From an uncultured Oscillospiraceae bacterium (GTDB lineage: Bacteria; Bacillota; Clostridia; Oscillospirales; Oscillospiraceae), in NCBI GenBank assembly GCA_947627735.1, contig CANQXG010000012.1, positions 1 through 64,000 of the forward strand: a stretch of 64,000 nt of DNA, written 5' to 3'. Position 1 is the first letter of the stretch, and every line of letters starts with the position of its first letter. This document shows positions 1 through 6,767 of this stretch, piece after piece. The notes beneath the pieces were generated by a model. That model had not been told where the DNA came from, ran no database searches, and was given only the letters and a program-made list of their open reading frames with translations. The translations under genes were made by a program, and so were the position numbers.

Positions 1-102
1 TTCACACATCCGTCTACTTATTCCCTTACACTAGGGGGCTTTTTCCCTGTCCGTTTCGCTTGGTACAGTTCACTGTCCCGGGGGCGGTTTTATATGGGTG
101 CT

Positions 103-324
103 TCATTTATTGCTTATCTGGTCGTCAACATATTCGATCAGATCTCCGGGCTGGCAATTCAGAAGCCGGCAAACAGTTTCCAGGGTTGCCCAGGACACCA
201 TTTGTCCTTCCCGCAGCTTTTGCAGCATCGCCTCGCCCATGATTCTCTCTTTTCTGATCCTGGAGGTGTTGTATCCTGCCGCTTTCAGCAGCGCTATCAC
301 GTCCGCCTTATATCGTATCGGCAT
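103..324 (-). CDS. Small Cro/C1-type helix-turn-helix protein
   Basis: A 73-residue protein with the layout of compact XRE/Cro regulators: an N-terminal helix (IRYKADVIALLKAAGYNTSRIR), a turn and helix pair around GQMVSWATLETVCRLLNC, and the closing PGDLIEYV motif typical of this group. It has no other domain, so it should act as a small DNA-binding repressor or activator. It is read away from the restriction-modification genes, and about 210 bases separate its start from the next gene; that stretch holds two matching palindromes. This suggests it controls the cassette, as C proteins do, but that is inference. The DNA is less GC-rich than the core genes further right. The start codon gives a full HTH; the ribosome site (GGGGAAA) is only moderate. 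Confidence 0.75.
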   Translation of the reverse strand: MPIRYKADVIALLKAAGYNTSRIRKERIMGEAMLQKLREGQMVSWATLETVCRLLNCQPGDLIEYVDDQISNK

Positions 325-375
325 GCTAATTTCCCCTTACTATGACGGTGAAATGTTCAATACAATAATGATCTC

Positions 376-390
376 GCCGCTATTATACCA
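376..390. repeat. Fragment of the tRNA-associated two-hairpin repeat
   Basis: Fifteen bases (GCCGCTATTATACCA) are identical to the right arm of hairpin A in the repeat units at 39058-39219. On the minus strand they supply TATAAT at 382-387, a likely -10 box for the small HTH gene. The rest of the repeat is not seen here. Confidence 0.45.
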
Positions 391-418
391 TGAAATCTAC
401 CGGCTTCCACTGTTAGGC

Positions 419-487
419 TTACACAATTTTTAAGTGTAATTCTTGGAAAGGCTGCGAATTGATTTACACTTGAATTGGGTGTATTGT
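419..487 (+). promoter_or_regulatory. Twin palindromic operators over a candidate promoter
   Basis: Two inverted repeats share one design: TTACAC-N9-GTGTAA at 419-439 and TTACAC-N9-GTGTAT at 464-484. Their centres are 45 bp apart. A candidate promoter, TTGATT (459-464)-N17-TATTGT (482-487), has the second palindrome in its spacer. TTGTTC (484-489)-N17-TAATAC (507-512) is an alternative. The layout is what one expects of an autoregulated control region between two diverging units. The binding protein is probably one of the two small flanking proteins, by inference. Confidence 0.6.
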
Positions 488-536
488 TCTTCCGATGCCA
501 AGGTAATAATACTTTATGACAGAGGAGGATGACAAA

Positions 537-686
537 ATGAGTGACAGGATTCCCGACGCTTTCTGGAAATACTATGATCTCTACCGCCGCAAAAAGATGT
601 CGATTCAGGAGTTTTCTGCTCGTTCGGGGCTGACAAACGCTGAGATAAGAAAATGTCTAAAAGCACTTAATTCCGAAAAAGCGTGA
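537..686 (+). CDS. Very small putative DNA-binding protein upstream of the endonuclease
   Basis: A 49-codon frame starts at ATG 537 behind a strong AGAGGAGG site (520-527) and ends at TGA 686. The product is basic and helical, with a turn (SIQEFSARSGL, then TNAEIRKCLKAL) that resembles an isolated helix-turn-helix. It lies just downstream of the twin palindromes and in the same direction as the endonuclease gene 54 bases further on. In type II restriction systems such a position is often taken by a controller protein, but this one is shorter than known C proteins and I do not recognise its family. Good ribosome site and tight spacing support translation; the function is a guess. Confidence 0.5.
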   Translation: MSDRIPDAFWKYYDLYRRKKMSIQEFSARSGLTNAEIRKCLKALNSEKA

Positions 687-739
687 AAAATTAGCTTGAT
701 GGTGCTATAATGAAATCACAAATTTTCGGAGGTGTGTTT

Positions 740-1462
740 ATGACCCTCGAAGAGTATGTTGCCCCAGACCTTTTGGAAAAGTTTGAGTTTCATAATTACA
801 ATCATGCCCTTGAGATAATCACCCAGGGATTCCCCGGTGAATGGTCGGAAATCGTTGATTGTTTGCGGCAGCTAAGCATTACCACCTCTGATTTGCGTGA
901 AGCTGGAGGGAATGAGACCAACATTCCCAAAAAGTTTGATGATGTCCTTTATCCATATGGCTGGCGAGAGATTCGCATTTCCGGTGATCTTCATATTAAG
1001 TTTTATCCCAGGCAAGCAGAGCAAAGGGGTAGGTTCTCCAATGTTCCTTTTGAGGAACGTGTCATAGAGGGCTACATTGACGGGCACAATATCGACTTTT
1101 TGAAGGATAGAATTGCCTTTGATCTTGAGTGGAACAGCAAGGACCAGACCTTTGACCGGGATCTCCTGGCAATGAGGACGTATTACGACTGTGATATCGT
1201 CAGTGCAGGGATCATCATTACAAGATCAGAAGAGTTAAACGATGTTTTCAAAACGGTTTATGACTATGACCAAAGGTCTGGCACCTGGAAACCGATTATG
1301 AGAAAGTACGGCGCAAGTACAACATGGATGGGAAAACTTACATATCGGCTTGATTCCCGAAGAAATGGCGGCTGTCCAATTCTTGCGGTGGGAATGAAGA
1401 AAAAGTGTATTTCAGACTGGGAGGAAGGATTTATAGATGAACACAATCCGAACAACCGCTGA
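740..1462 (+). CDS. BglII-family type II restriction endonuclease
   Basis: A 240-residue protein. The segment DGHNIDFLKDRIAFDLEW followed by NSKDQTFDRDLLAMRTYYD resembles the catalytic core of the BglII/BamHI-like endonucleases, with acidic residues (IDF, FDLEWN) that fit a D...D/ExN/Q metal site. The C-terminal part (GKLTYRLDSRRNGGCPILAVG) also fits this family. It would cut DNA at a short palindrome left unmethylated. I chose ATG 740 because GGAGG lies at 728-732; an in-frame ATG at 710 has no such site. The gene overlaps the downstream methylase by 26 bases, the usual tight coupling of a restriction pair. The recognition sequence cannot be read from the sequence. Confidence 0.75.
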   Translation: MTLEEYVAPDLLEKFEFHNYNHALEIITQGFPGEWSEIVDCLRQLSITTSDLREAGGNETNIPKKFDDVLYPYGWREIRISGDLHIKFYPRQAEQRGRFSNVPFEERVIEGYIDGHNIDFLKDRIAFDLEWNSKDQTFDRDLLAMRTYYDCDIVSAGIIITRSEELNDVFKTVYDYDQRSGTWKPIMRKYGASTTWMGKLTYRLDSRRNGGCPILAVGMKKKCISDWEEGFIDEHNPNNR

Positions 1463-2081
1463 AAATCTGTTGCAGTTTTGCGGCGACACTAAGTATGCGA
1501 CGATATATGCGGATCCTCCATGGAGGTTCCAAAACCGCACAGGAAAAATTGCCCCGGAGCATAAACGGCTGTCCCGCTATGAAACGATGGACTTGGAGGA
1601 CATCAAGGCACTCCCCGTTTCCAGCATCGCTGCGGATAAGAGTCATCTGTATCTTTGGGTTCCCAATGCTCTTCTGCCGGACGGGCTGGCGGTAATGAAA
1701 GCATGGGGATTTGAGTATAAAGGCAACATAGTGTGGGAGAAGGTCCGTAAAGACGGCGAGCCTGACGGCAGAGGCGTCGGGTTCTATTTCAGGAACGTTA
1801 CTGAGATCCTCCTATTCGGCGTGAGAGGTGGTAACAACCGGACCTTGGCACCGGCCAGGTCGCAGGTTAACCTTATTCGCACCCAAAAGAGAGAGCACTC
1901 CCGCAAGCCGGATGAAATCATCCCTATAATCGAGAAGTGCTCATCCGGCCCGTTTATTGAGTTGTTTGCCAGAGGGAGCCGCACGGGATGGGATATGTGG
2001 GGCGACCAGGCAAATGATGAATATGAGCCGACTTGGAATACGTATAAGAACCACACGCAAAAGGCCTCGGAAGCTGTTTGA
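1437..2081 (+). CDS. MT-A70-family adenine-N6 DNA methyltransferase
   Basis: A 214-residue protein with the catalytic DPPW motif near residue 27 (IYADPPWRF) and the other MT-A70 marks: HLYLWVPNALLPDGLAVM, the GF-Y-G-N-I-V-W-K-like segment (WGFEYKGNIVWEKV), TEILLFGVRG, and the late SAM-binding FIELFARGSRTGWDMWG. It should methylate adenine N6 in DNA using S-adenosylmethionine and so protect the sites cut by the endonuclease whose 3' end it overlaps. MT-A70 enzymes also occur as lone phage methylases, but the overlap with a nuclease gene argues for a type II pair. The start (ATG 1437) lies inside the nuclease gene, preceded by GGAAGGA at 1423-1429. Confidence 0.88.
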   Translation: MNTIRTTAENLLQFCGDTKYATIYADPPWRFQNRTGKIAPEHKRLSRYETMDLEDIKALPVSSIAADKSHLYLWVPNALLPDGLAVMKAWGFEYKGNIVWEKVRKDGEPDGRGVGFYFRNVTEILLFGVRGGNNRTLAPARSQVNLIRTQKREHSRKPDEIIPIIEKCSSGPFIELFARGSRTGWDMWGDQANDEYEPTWNTYKNHTQKASEAV

Positions 2082-2088
2082 TCAATTC

Positions 2089-2124
2089 ATCGGATCGCCC
2101 CATATGGGTGATCCGATTCTTTTC
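2089..2124 (+). terminator. Terminator of the restriction-modification operon
   Basis: Arms ATCGGATC (2089-2096) and GATCCGAT (2110-2117) close a short loop and are followed by TCTTTT, eight bases after the methylase stop. Confidence 0.6.
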
Positions 2125-2140
2125 CCCGAATGCACAGAGC

Positions 2141-2191
2141 AACACCTCCGACTTAAGGGTGCTTTCCTGCACCCAATAAATCGGAGGTGTT
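2141..2191. repeat. Nested inverted repeat between the R-M cassette and spo0A
   Basis: Outer arms AACACCTCCGA (2141-2151) and TCGGAGGTGTT (2181-2191) are perfect complements. Inside sits a second perfect hairpin, GGGTGC (2157-2162) and GCACCC (2169-2174). No coding frame uses this DNA. It may be a boundary of the cassette or a structured RNA. Confidence 0.5.
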
Positions 2192-2312
2192 CATTGGTCC
2201 GGCCAAAAATATTGGTTGGCTTAAAAGGCCGCTTCCACCAATACTTTCATAGCGTTCATTGGTATAGCCCGATTTTCCCGCGCCCGCAAAGCCCTGGAAA
2301 CAGGGAACTTTT

Positions 2313-3104
2313 TTACGCTTGTCCTGACTTCCGGCCCAGGGTGAGGGAGTCGGCTATCATGGCGATGAATTCCGAATTGGTGGGCTTGCCCTTGATATTG
2401 GACACGGTGTAGCCGAAGAACTTCTGCAGCGTTTCCAGGTCGCCCCGGTCCCAGGCCACCTCGATGGCGTGGCGGATGGCCCGCTCCACCCGGCTGGGGG
2501 TGGTGGCGAACTTCTTGGCCACGGCGGGGTAGAGCACCTTCGTCACCGCGTTGATCACGTCCATGTCGTTGACGGTGAGGATGATGGCCTCCCGCAGGTA
2601 CTGATAGCCCTTGATGTGGGCGGGCACGCCGATCTCGTGGATGATGTCGGTGACCACCGCCTCCAGGGTGGGTTCCTTGGGCAGGGCCGCCATGGCCACC
2701 GCCTGGGCCGCCGGACGCCCGGGACGGCGCCGGTCCGCGGCCACCTGGCGGATATGGGTCAGCAGCGCGGGCACGTCGCAGGGCTTGGGGATGAAATAAT
2801 AGGCGCCCAGATCGGAACATGCCGTCACCACCTGATCGTTGAAAAAGCCGGACAGGACGATGGCCGCCGGACCGTCGTCCCTGTCGCGCAGCGCCGCCAG
2901 CAGGCCCATGCCGTCCAGCCGCGCCAGAACCAGGTCCGTCACAAGAATGTCGGGCCGGAGGGTCTCCGCCATCGCTAGCGCCTCCTGGCCGTCCCCGGCC
3001 GCGCCGACCACGAGAAGGTCCTCCTCGGCGCAGATCACGTCGGAGAGCATCTTCCGAAAGTCCTCGCCGGGGTCGGCAATGAGAATGCGCGTCGTAGTTT
3101 CCAT
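2313..3104 (-). CDS. spo0A: Stage 0 sporulation protein A (response regulator)
   Basis: The master switch for sporulation: a phosphorylated response regulator that binds 0A boxes. Residues 1-125 are a receiver domain with phospho-acceptor Asp57 (ILVTDLVL), Ser85 and Lys107 (FIPKP). Residues about 145-263 are the Spo0A DNA-binding domain, with the very conserved [26 protein letters not shown] and FFGYTV segments. Length (263) is normal. Odd point: the acidic pocket reads ADPGED, so only Asp11 remains of the usual Asp-Asp pair. The gene stands alone; the spoIVB gene often found before spo0A is not here. Imperfect 0A boxes upstream suggest autoregulation. Confidence 0.97.
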   Translation of the reverse strand: METTTRILIADPGEDFRKMLSDVICAEEDLLVVGAAGDGQEALAMAETLRPDILVTDLVLARLDGMGLLAALRDRDDGPAAIVLSGFFNDQVVTACSDLGAYYFIPKPCDVPALLTHIRQVAADRRRPGRPAAQAVAMAALPKEPTLEAVVTDIIHEIGVPAHIKGYQYLREAIILTVNDMDVINAVTKVLYPAVAKKFATTPSRVERAIRHAIEVAWDRGDLETLQKFFGYTVSNIKGKPTNSEFIAMIADSLTLGRKSGQA

Positions 3105-3178
3105 GAAAGTTTCCTCCCAGTATAGAATTGCGGGTCCGCCATTTCTCTGTCGCGTAACTCCGTAGCGTCAGTGTTTAC

Positions 3179-3207
3179 AATTTACCATAACGACCGCACT
3201 ATTGCAA
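3179..3207 (-). promoter_or_regulatory. Candidate spo0A promoter
   Basis: On the minus strand TTGCAA (3207-3202), a 17-base spacer and TAAATT (3184-3179) precede spo0A by about 75 bases. Confidence 0.4.
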
Positions 3208-3256
3208 CAGAAAACCAGCAAAACAGCGGGATTTTTTGTTGACATAATTCTACGAC

Positions 3257-3274
3257 ATTCGACGTTTTTCGACG
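3257..3274. promoter_or_regulatory. Two imperfect Spo0A boxes
   Basis: TTCGACG occurs twice about 10 bases apart, upstream of the spo0A promoter. It differs from the 0A box TTCGACA (TGTCGAA on the other strand) only in the last base. Binding by Spo0A is inferred. Confidence 0.35.
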
Positions 3275-3305
3275 CGTTCATGCACGAAAAAGACGATTTT
3301 TGACG

Positions 3306-3335
3306 AAAAAGGGCGGGAGCCGTCGGCTCCCGCCC
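3306..3335 (-). terminator. Terminator of the degV operon
   Basis: Perfect arms GGGCGGGAGCC (3311-3321) and GGCTCCCGCCC (3325-3335) with a three-base loop, followed on the minus strand by TTTTT, just after the degV stop. Confidence 0.8.
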
Positions 3336-3349
3336 GATATTTTTGGCCC

Positions 3350-4210
3350 TCACAGGGCCGTATCCTTCGCGTAGCAGCACACGGCCACCACCCCCGGCCC
3401 GGCGTGGGTGCCGATGCAGCTGCCGGCGTGGCACACCGGCAGGGCGGAGAGCTTTCCGCCCCACTGGCCGTCCGCCACGGCCAAAAAGTCGTCCACCACC
3501 CGCCGGTCCGTGCCGGTATAGGCCAGGTACGCGGGCATGGAAAAGTCGATGTCCCCCTGGTCCCGGACGGCCTGGGCCAGCTGCTCCCAGCCGTGGCGCA
3601 TGCCCCGGGCCTTGCCCAGAATGTCCACCTGGCCGTCGTGGACCCGGACCACCGGCTTGATGCCCAGCACGCCGCCGGCGAAGGCCACGGCGGGGGAGAT
3701 GCGCCCGCCCTTTTTCAGGTTCTCCAGGGTGTCCAGCACCGCCGTTAGGCGCACGTTTTGCTGCGCCGCTTCGATGCGCTGGGCGATCTCCGCCCCGGCC
3801 AGGCCCTCCCGGGCCAGGCGCATGCCGTATTCCAGCTGGATACGGATGCCGGCGGTGATGTTCAGACTGTCCACCACGAACACCCGCCCGGGCCAGCTCT
3901 CCGCGGCGATGTGGGCGCTCTGGACCGTGCCGGACAGCTTTCCGGAGATGGTGAGCACCACCGCCTCCTCCCCCCGGTCCATGATGGGGGCCAGGACCGT
4001 TTCAAAGTCATAGGCCGACGCCATGCTGGTGGTGGGCAGGGTCCGGTGGGCCGCCATTTTTTCGTAAAACTCCTGGGGCGTGATATCCACCCCGTCCAGG
4101 TACTCCCCCTCGGGGAAGATCACCCGCAGGGGCACCAGGTCCACCCCCAGCGCCTGCCGTTCCGCCGCCGTCAGGTCCGCGCCGGAATCCACCACGAACC
4201 GCACGCTCAT
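3350..4210 (-). CDS. DegV family fatty-acid-binding protein
   Basis: A 286-residue DegV protein. These bind a fatty acid and some serve as FakB partners that present it to the kinase FakA for phospholipid synthesis. Seen: the start VRFVVDSGADLT (DSxxDL motif), the LPTTSMAS segment, SGKLSGTVQSA (ligand-binding Ser-Gly), VFVVDSLNITAG, and the C-terminal HAGPGVVAV. Length is normal. Its start overlaps the stop of the antitoxin gene by four bases (ATGA), so the two are co-translated from the operator-promoter at 4485-4515. A second DegV lies at 58825-59655; no fakA is in the window. Confidence 0.9.
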   Translation of the reverse strand: MSVRFVVDSGADLTAAERQALGVDLVPLRVIFPEGEYLDGVDITPQEFYEKMAAHRTLPTTSMASAYDFETVLAPIMDRGEEAVVLTISGKLSGTVQSAHIAAESWPGRVFVVDSLNITAGIRIQLEYGMRLAREGLAGAEIAQRIEAAQQNVRLTAVLDTLENLKKGGRISPAVAFAGGVLGIKPVVRVHDGQVDILGKARGMRHGWEQLAQAVRDQGDIDFSMPAYLAYTGTDRRVVDDFLAVADGQWGGKLSALPVCHAGSCIGTHAGPGVVAVCCYAKDTAL

Positions 4211-4461
4211 GCCTCCGGCCTCCCCTCCGGCGCCCGTGGCAGGTCCGCCGAGGCCAGCAGCCGCTCCCCGTCGGTGCCCAGACGCAGGTTGTTGGTCATG
4301 TCGTTGATGAGCCGGACGAACTTGCTGTACTTCTCCATGCTCATCATCACCACGTCCGCCTTGTCCCGGCGGGTGATGATGACGGTTTCATCCCGGTCGG
4401 ACACCAAACTGCACAGGTCGTTCAGGTTCTGCCGGGCCTCGGAAAAGGATACTGCTTTCAT
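4207..4461 (-). CDS. Phd/YefM-type antitoxin without a toxin
   Basis: An 84-residue protein with the Phd/YefM fold signature: MKAVSFSEARQNLNDLCSLV, then DETVIITRRDKADVVMMSMEKYSKF. Such proteins neutralise RelE/YoeB or Doc toxins and repress their own promoter through the N-terminal half. Here the next gene, overlapping by four bases, is degV and not a toxin, and no RelE/YoeB frame is seen nearby. The C-terminal tail (LASADLPRAPEGRPEA) is not toxin-binding-like and is rich in Pro/Ala. It may therefore be an orphan antitoxin used as a small repressor of degV. The start at 4461 follows GGGAGTGGGA at 4466-4475. Confidence 0.85.
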   Translation of the reverse strand: MKAVSFSEARQNLNDLCSLVSDRDETVIITRRDKADVVMMSMEKYSKFVRLINDMTNNLRLGTDGERLLASADLPRAPEGRPEA

Positions 4462-4484
4462 GCTTTCCCACTCCCTTCGAGGGG

Positions 4485-4515
4485 AAATTGTACAGTAAAC
4501 CGTACAATTTGTCAA
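4485..4515 (-). promoter_or_regulatory. Promoter with embedded operator for antitoxin-degV
   Basis: TTGACA (4515-4510), exactly 17 bases, then TACAAT (4492-4487). Over it lies a perfect inverted repeat, AAATTGTAC (4485-4493) and GTACAATTT (4502-4510) with an 8-base gap. A bound protein would block the -10 and spacer; autoregulation by the antitoxin is the simplest reading. The -35 overlaps the stop codon of the preceding MocR gene. Confidence 0.85.
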
Positions 4516-5606
4516 CCGTTTTTCTCCCGCCGGCGGCGGACGCGGTTCAGATGGCGCTCGAAGTGTCCCTCGTCCAGAAACGCCGCCAGGGCATACTGCT
4601 CCAGCACCGGCACCGAGCAGGAGTACATCCCCAGCCGCTCCCGGTACGCCCCCAGCAGGGCCTCCGGCAGGATCATATAGCCCATGCGCATGGAGGGGGC
4701 CAGGCTCTTGGAGAAGGTGTTCAGGTAGATCACCGACCCCCGCTCGTCCATGGAATATAGGCTCTGCAGGGGCTTGCCGGGCATGAAGAACTCGCTGTCG
4801 AAGTCGTCCTCCACGATGAACCGGCCCGGCCGGGCGGCGGCCCATTGGAGGTACTCATAGCGCTTGGCGGCGGGGGCGGTGACGCCGGTGGGCCAGCTGT
4901 GGAAGGGCGTCACATGCAGCACGTCCGCCTCCGTCCCGGCCAGGGCGGCGCTGTCGATGCCCGCCGGGCCGATGGGCAGCGGCTCCACCCGGGCGCCAGC
5001 GCCCCGGTACACCGCCTCGATCTGGCCGTAGGAGGGCCGCTCGATGGCGTATACGGCGTCCCGGCCCAGCATACGGACCACAAATTCGTACAGCTGCTCC
5101 GACCCGGAACCCACCACGATCCGCTCCGGCTGGGCGTACATGCCCCGGTAGCGCAGCAGGTACCGGGCGATGGCGTTGCGCAGCACGGCGCAGCCCTCGT
5201 TGGGGGACCGGGCCACCAGGCGGCTGCCCTGGTCGGACATGACCCTGCGCAGGGTCTTGAACCACAGCGAGTAGGGGAAGTCCGCCTCCGCCGGGGCCGG
5301 CTCCTCCTCTGGCAGCAGGCGCATAGGCTCCCGGTCCCGGGGCGCGGCGGGGCCGGGGGCGGGGATCACCGCCCGGACGTAGCAGCCGCTCCGCTCCCGG
5401 GCGGCGATATAGCCCTCGTCCGCCAGCATGCGATAGGCCGTTTCCACCGTTACGGTGCTGACGCCCAGATGCTCCGCCAGCGCCCGCTTGGAGGGCAGCT
5501 TTTCCCCCGCCGCCAGGTTCCCGGCGGCGATGTCCTCCCGGATGTGCCGGTACAGGGCATAATACAGAGGCTCCCGCCCCCGCTTTTCCAATTCATAGGT
5601 CAGCAT
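4512..5606 (-). CDS. MocR-type GntR regulator, C-terminally short
   Basis: N-terminal winged helix of the GntR type (residues 5-75: REPLYYALYRHIREDIAAG, LPSKRALAEHLGVSTVTVETAY) joined to a fold-type I aminotransferase-like domain. The PLP lysine region is present (YLNTFSKSLAPSMRMGY), as are VVGSGSEQL and IVEDDFDSEF. MocR proteins sense PLP or an amino-acid adduct and often control B6, GABA or amino-acid genes. At 364 residues it is about 90 shorter than usual: it ends right after HLNRVRRRREKNG, the helix before the small C-terminal subdomain. The stop lies inside the -35 box of the next promoter. Eleven bases separate it from the nucleotidyltransferase gene upstream, so they probably share a transcript. 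Confidence 0.88.
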   Translation of the reverse strand: MLTYELEKRGREPLYYALYRHIREDIAAGNLAAGEKLPSKRALAEHLGVSTVTVETAYRMLADEGYIAARERSGCYVRAVIPAPGPAAPRDREPMRLLPEEEPAPAEADFPYSLWFKTLRRVMSDQGSRLVARSPNEGCAVLRNAIARYLLRYRGMYAQPERIVVGSGSEQLYEFVVRMLGRDAVYAIERPSYGQIEAVYRGAGARVEPLPIGPAGIDSAALAGTEADVLHVTPFHSWPTGVTAPAAKRYEYLQWAAARPGRFIVEDDFDSEFFMPGKPLQSLYSMDERGSVIYLNTFSKSLAPSMRMGYMILPEALLGAYRERLGMYSCSVPVLEQYALAAFLDEGHFERHLNRVRRRREKNG

Positions 5607-5616
5607 CCGCTTTCGG

Positions 5617-6528
5617 TCATCCCCACAGCTTTTCCGGGTACTTTCCGGTTTCTCGCATGTCCGCCAGGGCCGCCTGCAGGGCGGGCAGATCGGCCCGGTA
5701 GGTCACCCCGTGCCACACCTCGTCCGTGGGCAGCACCGCCACCCGGTCCGTGCCCGCGGCCAGGCAGGCGTTGACCACGCCGGGCAGGAAGAACTCCGCC
5801 TTGGCGGGGGCCTGGGGCATGTCCGCGCGGAGGAACCGCTCCAGCTGCCGGGCGATATCGTCCATGAACCCGGGCTGGAACCCCCAGGTGTTCAGGCTCA
5901 CCGGCGTGTCCGGGGCCAGGGCCGTCCAGTTCTCGCCCCCGTCCGTGGTATAGCTGGGGCCGTCCGCCGGCCCCTGGATGGCGGTCAGCTCCGTGACGGT
6001 CCGCAGATAGCCGCCGCCGTCCACGGTGCACACCCCCCGGGCCACGGCGCCGTTTTCGGTGAGGGTGTTCTTCAGCTCATAGCCCACCAGGGCGTGGGTG
6101 TGCCCGCCCCGGTCCTCCTGCAAAAATCCGGCCAGGGCGCGGAAGGCGCCGGGGCCGTAAAAATCATCGGCGTTGATGACGGCGAAGGGCCGGTCGATGA
6201 AGCCGCGGGCGGCGTACACCGCGTGGCCCGTGCCCCAGGGCTTGGTCCGCTCCGCCGGCGGCGTGAAGCCCGCCGGCAGATCCCCCAGGTCCTGGAAGGC
6301 ATAGTGCAGCTCGCACCCCCGGCCGATCCGGTCGCCCACGGCGGCGCGGAAATCCGCCTCGATCTCCTTTTTTATCACGCAGACCACCTTTTCAAAGCCC
6401 GCCCGGACCGCGTCATAGACGGAGTAGTCCAGGATCACCTGGCCCTGCCCGTCCACGGCGGTCATCTGCTTTAGCCCGCCGAACCGGCTGCCCATCCCGG
6501 CGGCCATGATAACCAACATCGGTTTCAT
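5617..6528 (-). CDS. Sugar-phosphate nucleotidyltransferase family protein
   Basis: A 303-residue protein of the nucleotidyltransferase (GT-A-like) fold. The nucleotide-binding loop is AAGMGSRFGGLKQ near residue 8, and the metal aspartate region is FAVINADDFYG. Such enzymes join NTP and a sugar phosphate to give NDP-sugars, but this subgroup lacks a known substrate. The frame is open further upstream; I chose ATG 6528 because GGAGGTC lies just before it and the protein then begins with the fold's first strand (MKPMLVIMAAG). It is first in a two-gene unit with the MocR regulator. Confidence 0.85.
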   Translation of the reverse strand: MKPMLVIMAAGMGSRFGGLKQMTAVDGQGQVILDYSVYDAVRAGFEKVVCVIKKEIEADFRAAVGDRIGRGCELHYAFQDLGDLPAGFTPPAERTKPWGTGHAVYAARGFIDRPFAVINADDFYGPGAFRALAGFLQEDRGGHTHALVGYELKNTLTENGAVARGVCTVDGGGYLRTVTELTAIQGPADGPSYTTDGGENWTALAPDTPVSLNTWGFQPGFMDDIARQLERFLRADMPQAPAKAEFFLPGVVNACLAAGTDRVAVLPTDEVWHGVTYRADLPALQAALADMRETGKYPEKLWG

Positions 6529-6647
6529 GCCATGACCTCCCTTATAAAACAAATTGGAAGCTTTTCGCCATTTTACCATGCCGCCCGGGATTTTACAATG
6601 TTCTCCGGCCCGGGCCGGGCATACTGATGAAGAGAGGGAGAGTGAAA

Positions 6648-6674
6648 TTAGCACTCAAAAGCCGAGAGTGCTAA
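6648..6674. promoter_or_regulatory. CIRCE element (HrcA operator)
   Basis: TTAGCACTC (6648-6656), nine bases, GAGTGCTAA (6666-6674): a perfect match to the CIRCE consensus. HrcA bound here represses heat-shock genes until stress. It lies 94 bases before the hsp20 start. Confidence 0.97.
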
Positions 6675-6697
6675 TATTTACAATTCGTTCACAGAAT

Positions 6698-6731
6698 ACA
6701 CATAAATTTGTTCACAAATTATGTGTATGAT
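6698..6731 (+). promoter_or_regulatory. Second palindrome and -10 box before hsp20
   Basis: Left arm ACACATAAATTTGT (6698-6711) and right arm ACAAATTATGTGT (6714-6726) form a near-perfect inverted repeat with one extra A. TATGAT (6726-6731) follows and makes a plausible -10. A second stress regulator could bind here; this is inferred. Confidence 0.45.
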
Positions 6732-6767
6732 ACAGACAAATCAAAAAGATACGGAGGTTTTACCACA

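Noticed and set aside
4512-5606. A true aminotransferase
   Set aside because: The N-terminal GntR winged helix and the missing C-terminal subdomain fit a MocR regulator and not an enzyme.
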